DNA from: Microbacterium sp. B35-30
GTDB taxonomy: Bacteria; Actinomycetota; Actinomycetes; Actinomycetales; Microbacteriaceae
Direction of reading: 5' to 3'
DNA length: 64,000 nt
Assembly (NCBI RefSeq): GCF_010634855.1
Contig: NZ_MWLQ01000022.1
Location: forward strand, 37,904 to 101,903
Position numbers and translations under genes: made by a program. Below are positions 41,138 through 49,550 of the stretch, in pieces. The stretch's first letter is position 1. Every line of letters begins with the position of its first letter. A model generated the notes under the pieces. That model was not told the origin of the DNA and did not search any database. It worked only from the letters and a program-made list of their open reading frames with translations.

Positions 41138-41215
41138 GAGCCGGTGCGGCGTCGAGCGGAGCGCTCACTTGCGGAGCGGTCCCGGCCGCTGCGGAAGGCC
41201 CAGCCGTCGCGACGC

Positions 41216-41662
41216 CTACGCGGTGACGTCGTCCGCCGTGACCTCGGTGCCGGCGACGGTCAGGCGGTCGACGTCGATGTGCTCGACGTCGACCTTGCCG
41301 AGCGATAGGTCTGCCCCGTCTCCGAGGCCCGCTGCGGCATCCGGCACCTCCACCGGCCCGGTGTCGAAGTGCTCGGCGACGAGCAGGATGCCGCCGGTCG
41401 AGCTGGCCGAGTTCGCGAGGTCCTCGATCCAGTCGCGGCTGAGCTGCGCGGGCTCGGGATCATCGAACACGAACCGGAGCGGGATCGACGGGTGCAGCCA
41501 GATCGTGCTGCGCCCGCGAGGCTGGTCGTCGGGGTGGGTCCAGGACACCGTGAAGCTCTCATCGCGTCGCAGCTTGGTCGCAATGACGACTTTGAGGTGC
41601 GCCAGTGCGCGGTCCTCGATGTGAATCGGCATCGCGCCGCCGCCGTAGTAGATCGTTCCCAC
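41216..41662 (-). CDS. DUF7882-like small protein, paralog
   Basis: Encodes 148 aa. The N-terminal 95 residues align with the neighbour at 40811: HIEDRALAHLKVVIATKLRRDESF and STIWLHPSIPLRFVFDD. The C-terminal 50 residues are acidic and specific to this copy. On the minus strand TATTGT ends 6 bases before the GTG start, so it too is probably leaderless. The two genes are convergent with 78 bases between them. Function is unknown. Confidence 0.75.
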   Translation of the reverse strand: MGTIYYGGGAMPIHIEDRALAHLKVVIATKLRRDESFTVSWTHPDDQPRGRSTIWLHPSIPLRFVFDDPEPAQLSRDWIEDLANSASSTGGILLVAEHFDTGPVEVPDAAAGLGDGADLSLGKVDVEHIDVDRLTVAGTEVTADDVTA

Positions 41663-41699
41663 GCGCCAACAATAACCCCGGGCGGCGAATGTTACCGCC

Positions 41700-43151
41700 T
41701 CAGAGGCGCGTCCACGCCTCCGTGAGCACGCTGCGGAGGATCTGCTCGATCTCGTCGAACTCCTTCGGCCCGATCGTGAGCGGCGGCGCGAGCTGGATCA
41801 CAGGGTCGCCGCGGTCGTCGGCGCGACAGTACAGACCGGCGTCGAAGAGGCCCTTCGACAGGAACCCGCGCAGCAGTCGTTCGGACTCGTCGTCGTCGAA
41901 CGTCTCCTTCGTCGCCTTGTCTTTGACGAGCTCGATCCCGAAGAAGTAGCCGTCGCCGCGCACGTCGCCGACGATCGGCAGATCCGTGAGCTTCTCGAGG
42001 GTGGACCGGAACAGCGGGGAGTATTCGCGCACCCGCTCGTTGAGGCCTTCCTCTTCGAAGATGTCGAGGTTCTCGAGTGCCACCGCGGCTGAGACGGGAT
42101 GCCCGCCGAAGGTGTAGCCGTGGTAGAACGCGCGGTCGCCGTGGGCGAAGGGCTCGTAGATGCGGTCGCTGACGATGGTCGCGCCGATCGGGGAGTACCC
42201 GCTGGTCATGGCCTTCGCGCAGGTGATCATGTCGGGCACGTACCCGTAGGCGTCGCACGCGAACATGTGGCCGACGCGTCCGAACGCGCAGATGACCTCG
42301 TCCGACACGAGCAGCACGTCGTACTTGTCGCAGATCTGGCGGACGCGCTGGAAGTAGCCGGGAGGCGGCGGGAAGCAGCCGCCGGAGTTCTGCACGGGCT
42401 CGAGGAAGACGGCTGCGACGGTGTCGGGCCCCTCGAACTGGATCATCTCCTCGATGCGGTCGGCCGCCCACACGCCGAAGGCCTCGAGGTCGTCCGAGGG
42501 GGCGCCCATGTCGGCTGCCCGGTAGAAGTTCGTGTTCGGCACTCGGAAGCCGCCGGGGGTGACCGGCTCGAACATCTCCTTCATCGCCGGGATGCCGGTG
42601 ATCGCGAGCGCGCCCTGCGGCGTGCCGTGGTACGCGACCGCCCGCGAGATCACCTTGTGCTTGGTGGGCTTGCCCTGGATCTTCCAGTAGTACTTGGCGA
42701 GCTTGAACGCGGTCTCGACGGCTTCGCCGCCGCCGGTCGAGAAGAACACCTTGTTGAGGTCGCCGGGCGCGTAGTCGGCGAGCCGATCGGCGAGCTCGAT
42801 GGCCGCCGGGTGGGCGTACGACCAGATGGGGAAGAACGCCAGCTGCTCGGCCTGCTTGGCCGCCACCTCCGCCAGTCGCCGGCGACCGTGCCCTGCCGCG
42901 ACGACGAACAGGCCCGACAGGCCGTCGATGTACTGCTTGCCCCGCGAGTCCCAGATGTGATGCCCCTCGCCCTTGACGATGATCGGCACCCCGGGACCCT
43001 CGGTCATCACCGACTGGCGGGCGAAGTGCATCCACAGGTGGTCTTTCGCCATCTGCTGCAGCTCCGACTCACTCCTCGCGGGGCGGTTGCTCCTCGAGGG
43101 GCGATCGCCGGGAGCCCCGCTGGGGGTAACGGATTGCGCGGTGGTGGACAT
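41700..43151 (-). CDS. Class III aminotransferase (omega-amino acid type)
   Basis: Encodes 483 aa. It is a PLP fold-type I aminotransferase: FSTGGGEAVETAFKLAKYYW holds phosphate-contact residues, FLEPVQNSGGCFPPP follows, LLVSDEVICAFGRVG contains the PLP Asp, and the Schiff-base Lys is in DMITCAKAMTSGYSPIG. Closest by feel to putrescine/GABA- or beta-alanine-pyruvate aminotransferases. No operon partner is visible. Its upstream space holds palindromic repeat A copy 2. Confidence 0.9.
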   Translation of the reverse strand: MSTTAQSVTPSGAPGDRPSRSNRPARSESELQQMAKDHLWMHFARQSVMTEGPGVPIIVKGEGHHIWDSRGKQYIDGLSGLFVVAAGHGRRRLAEVAAKQAEQLAFFPIWSYAHPAAIELADRLADYAPGDLNKVFFSTGGGEAVETAFKLAKYYWKIQGKPTKHKVISRAVAYHGTPQGALAITGIPAMKEMFEPVTPGGFRVPNTNFYRAADMGAPSDDLEAFGVWAADRIEEMIQFEGPDTVAAVFLEPVQNSGGCFPPPPGYFQRVRQICDKYDVLLVSDEVICAFGRVGHMFACDAYGYVPDMITCAKAMTSGYSPIGATIVSDRIYEPFAHGDRAFYHGYTFGGHPVSAAVALENLDIFEEEGLNERVREYSPLFRSTLEKLTDLPIVGDVRGDGYFFGIELVKDKATKETFDDDESERLLRGFLSKGLFDAGLYCRADDRGDPVIQLAPPLTIGPKEFDEIEQILRSVLTEAWTRL

Positions 43152-43314
43152 GGAGGGCCTTCCGTCGGACGTGCTCCCACGCTACTCGCGTGCCCCGCGC
43201 GCCCGGTCGCGACGTTTCGTCCGGTTCGGATGCCGCGGCCGCCGGTCCGTCCGGATCCCGCGGCTGCCGGCATCCGCTCTTCTCTGTGGCTCGGGGTCTT
43301 CACCCCGTCACTCA

Positions 43315-43382
43315 ACAGGTCAACCGCGACTCCACAGCAGGTTGGAACGGTTCAACCTCCTGCGGAAGCGCGGTTGACCTGT
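43315..43382. repeat. Palindromic repeat family A, copy 2
   Basis: A 68-bp nested palindrome: outer arms ACAGGTCAACCGCG and CGCGGTTGACCTGT, inner arms CAGCAGGTTGGAA-type and TTCAACCTCCTGC. It matches copy 3 (49425-49492) in length and order. It lies between the aminotransferase start and the LacI stop. The remaining bases of 43152-43424 show a short GGGGTCTTCACCCC hairpin and nothing else. Confidence 0.8.
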
Positions 43383-43424
43383 CGGGATCGGGTCGGGCGC
43401 GGAATCCGGGGACCCCGGGAGCGC

Positions 43425-44423
43425 TCAGGTGGAGCCGCGGGCGATGAGCTGCGTCGGGAGGACGATCGGCGAGGGCGGCAGCGCAGCGCCGGCGGCGGCG
43501 TCGGTGAGCGCGGTGACGGCGGCCGCCGCCATCTCGCGGATCGGCTGGCGGACGGTCGTGAGGGGTGGGGTGAGCCAGCGTGCGCCGCGCAGGTCGTCGA
43601 ATCCGACGACGAGCACGTCGTCGGGAACCCGTCGCCCTGTGGCCGCCGCGGCCGCGTACACGCCGGCGGCCATCTCGTCGGAGCAGGCGAAGACGCCGAG
43701 CCGTTCGCCGGGCCGGAGACCGCGCAGGACGGGCAGGGCGGCCTCACAGGCGGACGCTCCGCCCCAGTCGGCCTGCACCGCCGTCAGATCGGCGTCCGGA
43801 CGGACGAGTCGCAGCGCCTCGCGGAAGCCGGTGTTGCGCGCGCGACCGTACCGATACGGCGGCGATCCGAGCACGACCGCGAACCGGGTGGCGCCGCGTT
43901 CGGCGAGGTGCCTCGCCGCGGCCGCTCCGCCCTCGCGGTCCGTCGTGCGCACGCTGGTGAGGCCGCGTGACGTCTCGGCCTGCGGATCCATCAGCACGAC
44001 CGGGATCTCGGCATCGTTCAGCGCCGCCAGCTGCGACGCGGTCGGCGAGATGAGCCCGAGCACCACCCCCGCCGATCCGCGCCGGCGGATCCGCATCGGC
44101 CAGTCGTCGTCGGGGGTGTCGCGCTCCTCTGTCAGCACGAGGTCGTAGCCGGCGGCAGCGGCGGCGCTGCGTGCGCCGGCCGTCACCTCGTCGGAGTAGG
44201 CGTTGTGGAACCAGCCGAGCACGAGGTCGACCAGGCGCGCCGACCCCGGCGGGCGTCCGCCCACGGCGGGGTCTCGGGTGTAGCCCAGCGCGCGGGCGGC
44301 GGCCAGCACACGGCGCCGGGTCGCGGGCGCGAGGTCGCCTCGACCCGACAGGGCGCGGGACGCGGTCGCCACGCTGACGCCGGCCGCCGCCGCGACCGCG
44401 GTGAGGTTCACGCGCGCAGACAC
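43425..44423 (-). CDS. LacI-family transcriptional regulator
   Basis: Encodes 332 aa from GTG 44423, with AAGG 7 bases upstream. The HTH reads LTAVAAAAGVSVATASRALSGRGDLAPATRRRV. The sensor domain has the LacI ending VPDDVLVVGFDDLRGARWLTPPLTTVRQP. It is divergent from the dehydrogenase-ThuA-dehydrogenase-arabinofuranosidase operon, with TTGCGCAA at 44451-44458 between. It probably represses that operon; the inducer may be an arabinose-containing sugar. Confidence 0.9.
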   Translation of the reverse strand: MSARVNLTAVAAAAGVSVATASRALSGRGDLAPATRRRVLAAARALGYTRDPAVGGRPPGSARLVDLVLGWFHNAYSDEVTAGARSAAAAAGYDLVLTEERDTPDDDWPMRIRRRGSAGVVLGLISPTASQLAALNDAEIPVVLMDPQAETSRGLTSVRTTDREGGAAAARHLAERGATRFAVVLGSPPYRYGRARNTGFREALRLVRPDADLTAVQADWGGASACEAALPVLRGLRPGERLGVFACSDEMAAGVYAAAAATGRRVPDDVLVVGFDDLRGARWLTPPLTTVRQPIREMAAAAVTALTDAAAGAALPPSPIVLPTQLIARGST

Positions 44424-44450
44424 GGCACCACCTTCGCGCAGGCCGAGGTT

Positions 44451-44458
44451 TTGCGCAA
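44451..44458. promoter_or_regulatory. LacI-type operator (TTGCGCAA core)
   Basis: TTGCGCAA is a perfect palindrome with the central CG typical of LacI operators, in the 93-bp space between the divergent LacI and dehydrogenase genes. Flanking GTT and CAA extend part of the symmetry. Confidence 0.6.
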
Positions 44459-44516
44459 CAATCTCGCGGTGCCGCGCGCGCGGTGGCATCGTCTGTGGCT
44501 GGAAAGGGCACACCCG

Positions 44517-45746
44517 ATGACGACGACGACATCGCCGCTGCGGATCGCGCTGATCGGCACCGGCTTCATGGGCCGCATGCACACCCACGCCTGGCGCACC
44601 GCGCCGCGCTTCTTCGACCTGCCGCTCTCGGCGCAGCCGGTGCTGCTCGTCGGCCACCGCGCCGACGCGACCGCCGAGGCCGCCGCGCGCTGGGAGTGGC
44701 CGGAGCACACCGTCGACTGGCGGGAGGCCGTCGAGCGCGACGACATCGACGCGATCGACATCTGCACTCCGGGCGACACCCACGCCGAGATCGCGCTCGC
44801 CGCGCTGGCCGCCGGCAAGCACGTGCTCTGCGAGAAGCCGCTCGCGAACACGGTCGCCGAGGCGCAGGAGATGACGGATGCCGCGGCCGCGGCATCCACT
44901 CGCTCCGGCGTCGTGGCCATGTGCGGCTTCAGCTACCGCCGCACGCCCGCGCTCGCCCTCGCCCGCCGGCTCATCGAGGAGGGACGCGTCGGCGAGATCC
45001 GGCACGTCCGCGCCCAGTACCTGCAGGACTGGCTGAGCGACCCCGACTCGCCTCACACCTGGCGCCTGGATCGCGATCGGGCAGGCTCCGGCGCGCTGGG
45101 CGACATCGGGGCCCACAGCATCGACACCGCGCAGTGGCTCACCGGCCAGGACATCGCGTCGGTCTCGGCCACCATCCGCACCTTCGTCACCTCGCGGCCG
45201 CGCCGCTCGGCGGTGGAGGGGCTCGGCGGCGTCGCCGCCGACACCACCGACCGGCTGCCGGTCACCGTCGACGACGCCGCCGCCTTCACCGCCCGCTTCG
45301 ACGGCGGCGCCCTCGGCGTCTTCGAGGCCACCCGCATGGCGACCGGCCGGCGCAACGCGAACCGCATCGAGATCAACGGCGACCGCGGCGCGATCGCGTT
45401 CGACTTCGAGCGCATGAACGAGCTCGAGGTGTACGACGCCGCCGACGACGACGCGCAGGGCTTCCGGCGCGTGCAGGTCACAGAGGCGCGGCATCCGTAT
45501 GCCGGAGCCTGGTGGCCCGCCGGGCACGGACTGGGGTACGAGCACCTGTTCACGCACCAGGCCGTCGACTTCGTCCGCGCCGTCGCCGGCGAGATCCCGG
45601 TGTCGCCCACCTTCGCCGACGCGACGCAGGTGCAGCGCGTGCTGGCCGCGGTCGAGCAGAGCGCCGCCCACGACAGCATCCTCACGACGGTCGCGTCCGG
45701 CGCCGTCGACGCCCCCGAGCACCCCACGGAAGGGATCCCCTCATGA
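44517..45746 (+). CDS. Gfo/Idh/MocA family oxidoreductase
   Basis: Encodes 409 aa. GGAAAGG (44501-44507) serves the ATG. The NAD(P) site is IALIGTGFMGRMHTHAW; CEKPLANTVAEAQ carries the family Glu-Lys-Pro near residue 104; GDIGAHSIDTAQWLTG holds the His of the catalytic region. The 4-bp ATGA overlap with the ThuA gene starts a tightly packed four-gene operon. It probably oxidises or epimerises a sugar released from an arabinose- or xylose-containing glycan. Confidence 0.9.
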   Translation: MTTTTSPLRIALIGTGFMGRMHTHAWRTAPRFFDLPLSAQPVLLVGHRADATAEAAARWEWPEHTVDWREAVERDDIDAIDICTPGDTHAEIALAALAAGKHVLCEKPLANTVAEAQEMTDAAAAASTRSGVVAMCGFSYRRTPALALARRLIEEGRVGEIRHVRAQYLQDWLSDPDSPHTWRLDRDRAGSGALGDIGAHSIDTAQWLTGQDIASVSATIRTFVTSRPRRSAVEGLGGVAADTTDRLPVTVDDAAAFTARFDGGALGVFEATRMATGRRNANRIEINGDRGAIAFDFERMNELEVYDAADDDAQGFRRVQVTEARHPYAGAWWPAGHGLGYEHLFTHQAVDFVRAVAGEIPVSPTFADATQVQRVLAAVEQSAAHDSILTTVASGAVDAPEHPTEGIPS

Positions 45747-46435
45747 CCCGCACCGCCCTCGTCGTCCGCGGCGGATGGGACGGCCATCATCCGGTCGAGG
45801 CGACCGAGCTGTTCCTCCCGTTCCTCCGCGAGAGCGGCTTCGACGTCTCGATCGAAGAGGACCCGCAGGCGTACGCCGACGCCGACCGCATGGCCGCGAC
45901 CGACCTCGTGCTGCAGTCCGTCACGATGTCGCAGGCGTCGAACGAGGCTGTGCGCGGACTCCGCGACGCCGTGGCCGCCGGCACCGGGCTCGCCGGCTGG
46001 CACGGCGGCATCGCCGACTCGTTCCGCGCCAGCTCGGACTACCTGCAGCTCGTGGGCGGCCAGTTCGCCACCCACCCGTCGAAGCACCCCGAAGAGGTCC
46101 ACGGCGACCCGGCCGACAACTACCTGGACTACACCGTCGAGCTCACGGACCTCGGCCGCAGGCACGAGATCACCGCCGGCATCGACGACTTCCGCCTCAC
46201 CACCGAGCAGTACTGGGTGCTGCACGACGATCTCATCGACGTGCTCGCGACGACGACCCACCCGGTGCAGCCCTACCACCCGTGGCACCGGCCGATCGTC
46301 TCGCCCGCGGTGTGGACGCGCGAGTGGGGTCAGGGCCGCGTCTTCGTGTCGACGCCCGGGCACAGCCTCGACGTGCTGCAGGACCCGAACGTCCGCACGA
46401 TCATCGAGCGCGGACTGCTATGGGCAGCACGGTGA
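45743..46435 (+). CDS. ThuA domain-containing protein
   Basis: Encodes 230 aa with a glutamine-amidotransferase-like fold. [20 protein letters not shown] forms the N-terminal strand, [16 protein letters not shown] the nucleophile-elbow region without the amidotransferase Cys, and EQYWVLHDD and [23 protein letters not shown] the conserved end. ThuA family members act in sugar catabolism beside Gfo/Idh/MocA enzymes, but the reaction is not firmly known. Both ends overlap neighbours, confirming the operon. Confidence 0.88.
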   Translation: MTRTALVVRGGWDGHHPVEATELFLPFLRESGFDVSIEEDPQAYADADRMAATDLVLQSVTMSQASNEAVRGLRDAVAAGTGLAGWHGGIADSFRASSDYLQLVGGQFATHPSKHPEEVHGDPADNYLDYTVELTDLGRRHEITAGIDDFRLTTEQYWVLHDDLIDVLATTTHPVQPYHPWHRPIVSPAVWTREWGQGRVFVSTPGHSLDVLQDPNVRTIIERGLLWAAR

Positions 46436-47541
46436 CGGGCGGCACGGTGCGCGACGTCGGGATCGTCGGGCTCGGGCACATCTCGGGTCAGTACCTCGAG
46501 ACGCTCCAGGCAGCCCCGGGTGTGCGCATCGTGGCCGTGGCCGACCTCGACGCCTCGCGTGCGCAGGCCGCGGCCGAGCGCATCCCGGGATCCCGGGCGC
46601 TCACCACCGACGAGCTGCTCACCGACCCGGGCGTGGGCACGGTCCTCAACCTCACCATCCCCGCCGCGCACGCCGAGGTGGCGCTGGCCGCCATCGCGCA
46701 CGGCAAGCACGTCTACGGCGAGAAGCCGCTGGCGGCGACCTTCGCCGACGCTGCGCGGGTGACGGATGCCGCGGCCGCCGCGGGCGTCCGCGTCGGGGGT
46801 GCGCCCGACACCGTGCTCGGCGCCGGTGTGCAGACCGCGCGCGCGGCGATCGACGACGGGCGGATCGGCCGGCCGGTGTCGGCATCCGCGATGTGGATCT
46901 CGGCGGGGCACGAGTCGTGGCATCCGCATCCCGACTTCTACTACCGCGAGGGCGGCGGCCCGCTCCTCGACATGGGCCCGTACTACGTCACCTCGCTCGT
47001 GCAGCTGCTCGGGCCCGTCGAGGCCGTGTCGGGCGCCGCGTCGCGCTCGCGCGACGTGCGCGTGATCGGCACCGGGCCGCGGGCGGGGGAGAGCATCGAC
47101 GTCGACGTCGACACCCACCTCACCGGCATCCTGCATCACGCGTCCGGAGCGATCTCGACCGTGACCATGAGCTTCGACGGCGTCCGCTCGACCGCGGCGC
47201 CCATCGAGGTGCACGGCGTCGACGGGTCGCTGATCGTGCCCGATCCCAACATGTTCGAGGGCGACGTGCAGCTGCACGGCACCGGCGGGCCCGGCAGCGG
47301 CGGCTCGTGGCAGACCCTCGAGCCGTCGGCGGGTTATGCGGACTCCGGTCGCGGCATCGGCCTGCTCGACTTCGTCGCCGGTCACGGGCGGGCGAGTGGG
47401 GCGATCGCGCTGCACGTCCTCGAGATCATGACGGCCCTGTCGGCCTCGGCCGCATCCGGCGTGCGCGTTCCGCTGCGCACCACCGCGGCGCGCCCGTCGC
47501 TCGTTCCCCTCACCCCCGCATCCGACTGGAGAAATCTGTGA
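46420..47541 (+). CDS. Gfo/Idh/MocA family oxidoreductase
   Basis: Encodes 373 aa from ATG 46420, overlapping ThuA by 16 bases; GTG 46432 would give the more common 4-bp overlap and is equally possible. The NAD(P) site is [35 protein letters not shown] follows near residue 97. It resembles the dehydrogenase at 24304 over most of its length ([26 protein letters not shown]). Its stop overlaps the arabinofuranosidase start (GTGA). Confidence 0.88.
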   Translation: MGSTVTGGTVRDVGIVGLGHISGQYLETLQAAPGVRIVAVADLDASRAQAAAERIPGSRALTTDELLTDPGVGTVLNLTIPAAHAEVALAAIAHGKHVYGEKPLAATFADAARVTDAAAAAGVRVGGAPDTVLGAGVQTARAAIDDGRIGRPVSASAMWISAGHESWHPHPDFYYREGGGPLLDMGPYYVTSLVQLLGPVEAVSGAASRSRDVRVIGTGPRAGESIDVDVDTHLTGILHHASGAISTVTMSFDGVRSTAAPIEVHGVDGSLIVPDPNMFEGDVQLHGTGGPGSGGSWQTLEPSAGYADSGRGIGLLDFVAGHGRASGAIALHVLEIMTALSASAASGVRVPLRTTAARPSLVPLTPASDWRNL

Positions 47542-49043
47542 CCACGGCCCGCGCCGTCATCGACCTCGACGTCCCCGGCGACGTCATCAGCCGCCACCTC
47601 TACGGCCACTTCGCCGAGCACCTCGGCCGCTGCATCTACGACGGCTTCTGGGTCGGCGAGGATTCCGCGATCCCGAACGTGCGGGGCATCCGCTCGGACG
47701 TCGTCGAGGCGCTCCGGGCGCTCGGCATCCCGAACCTCCGCTGGCCAGGGGGCTGCTTCGCCGACGAGTACCACTGGCGCGACGGCATCGGACCCCGCGA
47801 GAGCCGCCCGCAGATGATCAACTCGCACTGGGGCGACGTGGTGGAGAACAACCACTTCGGCACGCACGAGTTCATGGACCTGTGCGAGATGCTCGGCGCC
47901 GACGCGTACGTGAACGGCAACGTCGGCAGTGGCACCGTGCGGGAGATGAGCGAGTGGGTCGAGTACCTGACGCGCGACGGCGACAGCCCCATGGCGCGCC
48001 TGCGCCGTGAGAACGGGCGCGACGAACCTTGGAAGGTGCCGTTCTGGGGCATCGGCAACGAGGCGTGGGGCTGCGGCGGCAACATGACCGCCGAGCAGTA
48101 CGCGCTCGAGGCGCGCCGCTACGGCACGTTCTGCCGCAACCACGGCGGCAACGAGCTCTACCGCATCGCCGCCGGCGCCTCCGACGACGACATCACCTGG
48201 ACGCGCGCGCTCATCGAGTCGCTCGGATGCCTCACCTGCGGCTCGCAGCCGGCGCCGGTGTTCCAGGGCATCTCGTTCCACTACTACTCGCACGCCGGCG
48301 CGGGCATCAACACCGAGCCCGCCGTCGAGTTCTCGGCCGAGCAGTACTACGGCACGATGCGCAAGGCGATCGACATCGAGCGCGTCATCCGCCGGCACGA
48401 GGCCGTCATGGACTCGTACGACCCGGACCGGAAGGTGGGTCTCATCCTCGACGAGTGGGGCACCTGGTGGAACGTCGAGCCCGGCACCAACCCCGGCTTC
48501 CTGTTCCAGCAGAACACCGTGCGCGACGCCCTGGTCGCCGCCGTGCACTTCGACGCCTTCCACCGCCACGCCGGGCGCTTGAAGATGGCGAACATCGCGC
48601 AGACCCTCAACGTGCTGCAGGCGATGATCCTCACCGACGACGACGGCGCGATGGTGCTCACCCCGACCTACCACGTGTTCGAGATGAACCGCGGCCACCA
48701 CGACGCGACCGCCCTGGCCGCGCACGTGCTCTCGTCGCCGGCCGCGGCGGACGGTGTGCCCGGCCTCTCGGTCTCGGCCTCGACCCGTGACGGGTCGGCG
48801 CTGCTGTCGCTGTCGAACCTGTCGCTCGAGGAGGCGCTGGACGTGCGGGTCGACCTGCGCGGCCGCTCGGCTTCGGTGCGTCGCGCCCGGGTGCTCACGG
48901 GGACGGATGCCGCAGCCCACAACACTCCCGGCACCCCCGACGCCGTCGCGCCCGCCTCGCTCGAGGCCTCGGTCGACGCGGGTGTGCTGACCGTGTCCCT
49001 GCCGCCGCACTCCTTCGCGACCGTGGAACTCGACCTGGCGTAG
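47538..49043 (+). CDS. abfA: Alpha-L-arabinofuranosidase (GH51)
   Basis: Encodes 501 aa from GTG 47538. GH51 signatures are complete: [17 protein letters not shown] at the start, [15 protein letters not shown], the acid/base Glu175 in [12 protein letters not shown], and the nucleophile Glu306 in [12 protein letters not shown]-terminal beta domain follows. No signal peptide is present, so it removes arabinose from imported oligosaccharides in the cytoplasm. It is the last gene of the LacI-controlled operon. Downstream lie a 44-bp hairpin array and a further palindrome. Confidence 0.95.
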   Translation: MTTARAVIDLDVPGDVISRHLYGHFAEHLGRCIYDGFWVGEDSAIPNVRGIRSDVVEALRALGIPNLRWPGGCFADEYHWRDGIGPRESRPQMINSHWGDVVENNHFGTHEFMDLCEMLGADAYVNGNVGSGTVREMSEWVEYLTRDGDSPMARLRRENGRDEPWKVPFWGIGNEAWGCGGNMTAEQYALEARRYGTFCRNHGGNELYRIAAGASDDDITWTRALIESLGCLTCGSQPAPVFQGISFHYYSHAGAGINTEPAVEFSAEQYYGTMRKAIDIERVIRRHEAVMDSYDPDRKVGLILDEWGTWWNVEPGTNPGFLFQQNTVRDALVAAVHFDAFHRHAGRLKMANIAQTLNVLQAMILTDDDGAMVLTPTYHVFEMNRGHHDATALAAHVLSSPAAADGVPGLSVSASTRDGSALLSLSNLSLEEALDVRVDLRGRSASVRRARVLTGTDAAAHNTPGTPDAVAPASLEASVDAGVLTVSLPPHSFATVELDLA

Positions 49044-49055
49044 CCGCGGGCTCCG

Positions 49056-49331
49056 AGGCGTTTCGTCTCGGTCGCTGGCGCTCGCTCGCTCAACGACCGG
49101 GATCGTTCTCCCGGTCGTTGAGCGCTCCCTCGCTCAACGACCGAGATCGTTCCCCCGGTCGTTGAGCCTTCCCTCGCTCAACGATCGCGATTGTTCCCCC
49201 GGTCGTTGAGCGTTCCCTCGCTCAACGACCGAGATCGTTCCCCCGGTCGTTGAGCGCTCCCTCGCTCAACGATCGCGATTGTTCCCCTGGTCGTTGAGCG
49301 AGCGAGGAACGAGCGAGACGAAACGCCTGCA
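49056..49331. repeat. 44-bp hairpin array with inverted flanks
   Basis: Four units of exactly 44 bp start at 49113, 49157, 49201 and 49245; a fifth start at 49289 runs into the right flank. Each unit has arms of the GGTCGTTGAGCG / CGCTCAACGACC type, able to form a 12-bp hairpin (two units have small mismatches). Units alternate in their distal half, giving an 88-bp higher-order pattern. The right flank (49289-49331) and left flank (from 49056) are inverted relatives ending in AGACGAAACGCCT. The right flank is identical to 33794-33836 in the cystathionine beta-synthase gene. Confidence 0.9.
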
Positions 49332-49424
49332 GCGCGGCGACATGGCCAGGTCCTGCCCAGGCCCAGCGGCGCCTGGTCGAGGTGCCGCGCCGGGTGGCGG
49401 CATCCGCTCGTCCCCTTTCCTTCG

Positions 49425-49492
49425 ACAGGTCAACCGCGCTTCAACAGGAGGTTGGATCGGTTCAATCTCCTGCGGAGGGCCGGTTGACCTGT
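49425..49492. repeat. Palindromic repeat family A, copy 3
   Basis: A 68-bp nested palindrome with outer arms ACAGGTCAACCG and CGGTTGACCTGT and inner arms around AACAGGAGGTTGGA. It has the same length and order as copy 2 at 43315-43382. It sits in the long convergent intergenic space 49044-49550, which holds only repeats and a terminator. Confidence 0.8.
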
Positions 49493-49502
49493 TGAACGGC
49501 AC

Positions 49503-49541
49503 GAAGAGGGCCCCGCGGCGCGATGCCGCGGGGCCCTCTTC
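49503..49541 (-). terminator. Terminator hairpin of the GH3 operon
   Basis: A perfect 17-bp stem (49503-49519 and 49525-49541) with a 5-base loop lies 10 bases after the GH3 stop on the minus strand. Confidence 0.7.
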
Positions 49542-49550
49542 TCGGCCGGC

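Noticed and set aside
43184..43425. Extra coding frame in the aminotransferase/LacI gap
   Set aside because: The frames are short, overlap a palindromic repeat and show no ribosome binding site or family motif.
49113..49288. CRISPR array from the 44-bp periodicity
   Set aside because: No spacers: the whole 44-bp unit repeats, each as a self-contained hairpin, and no cas genes are present.
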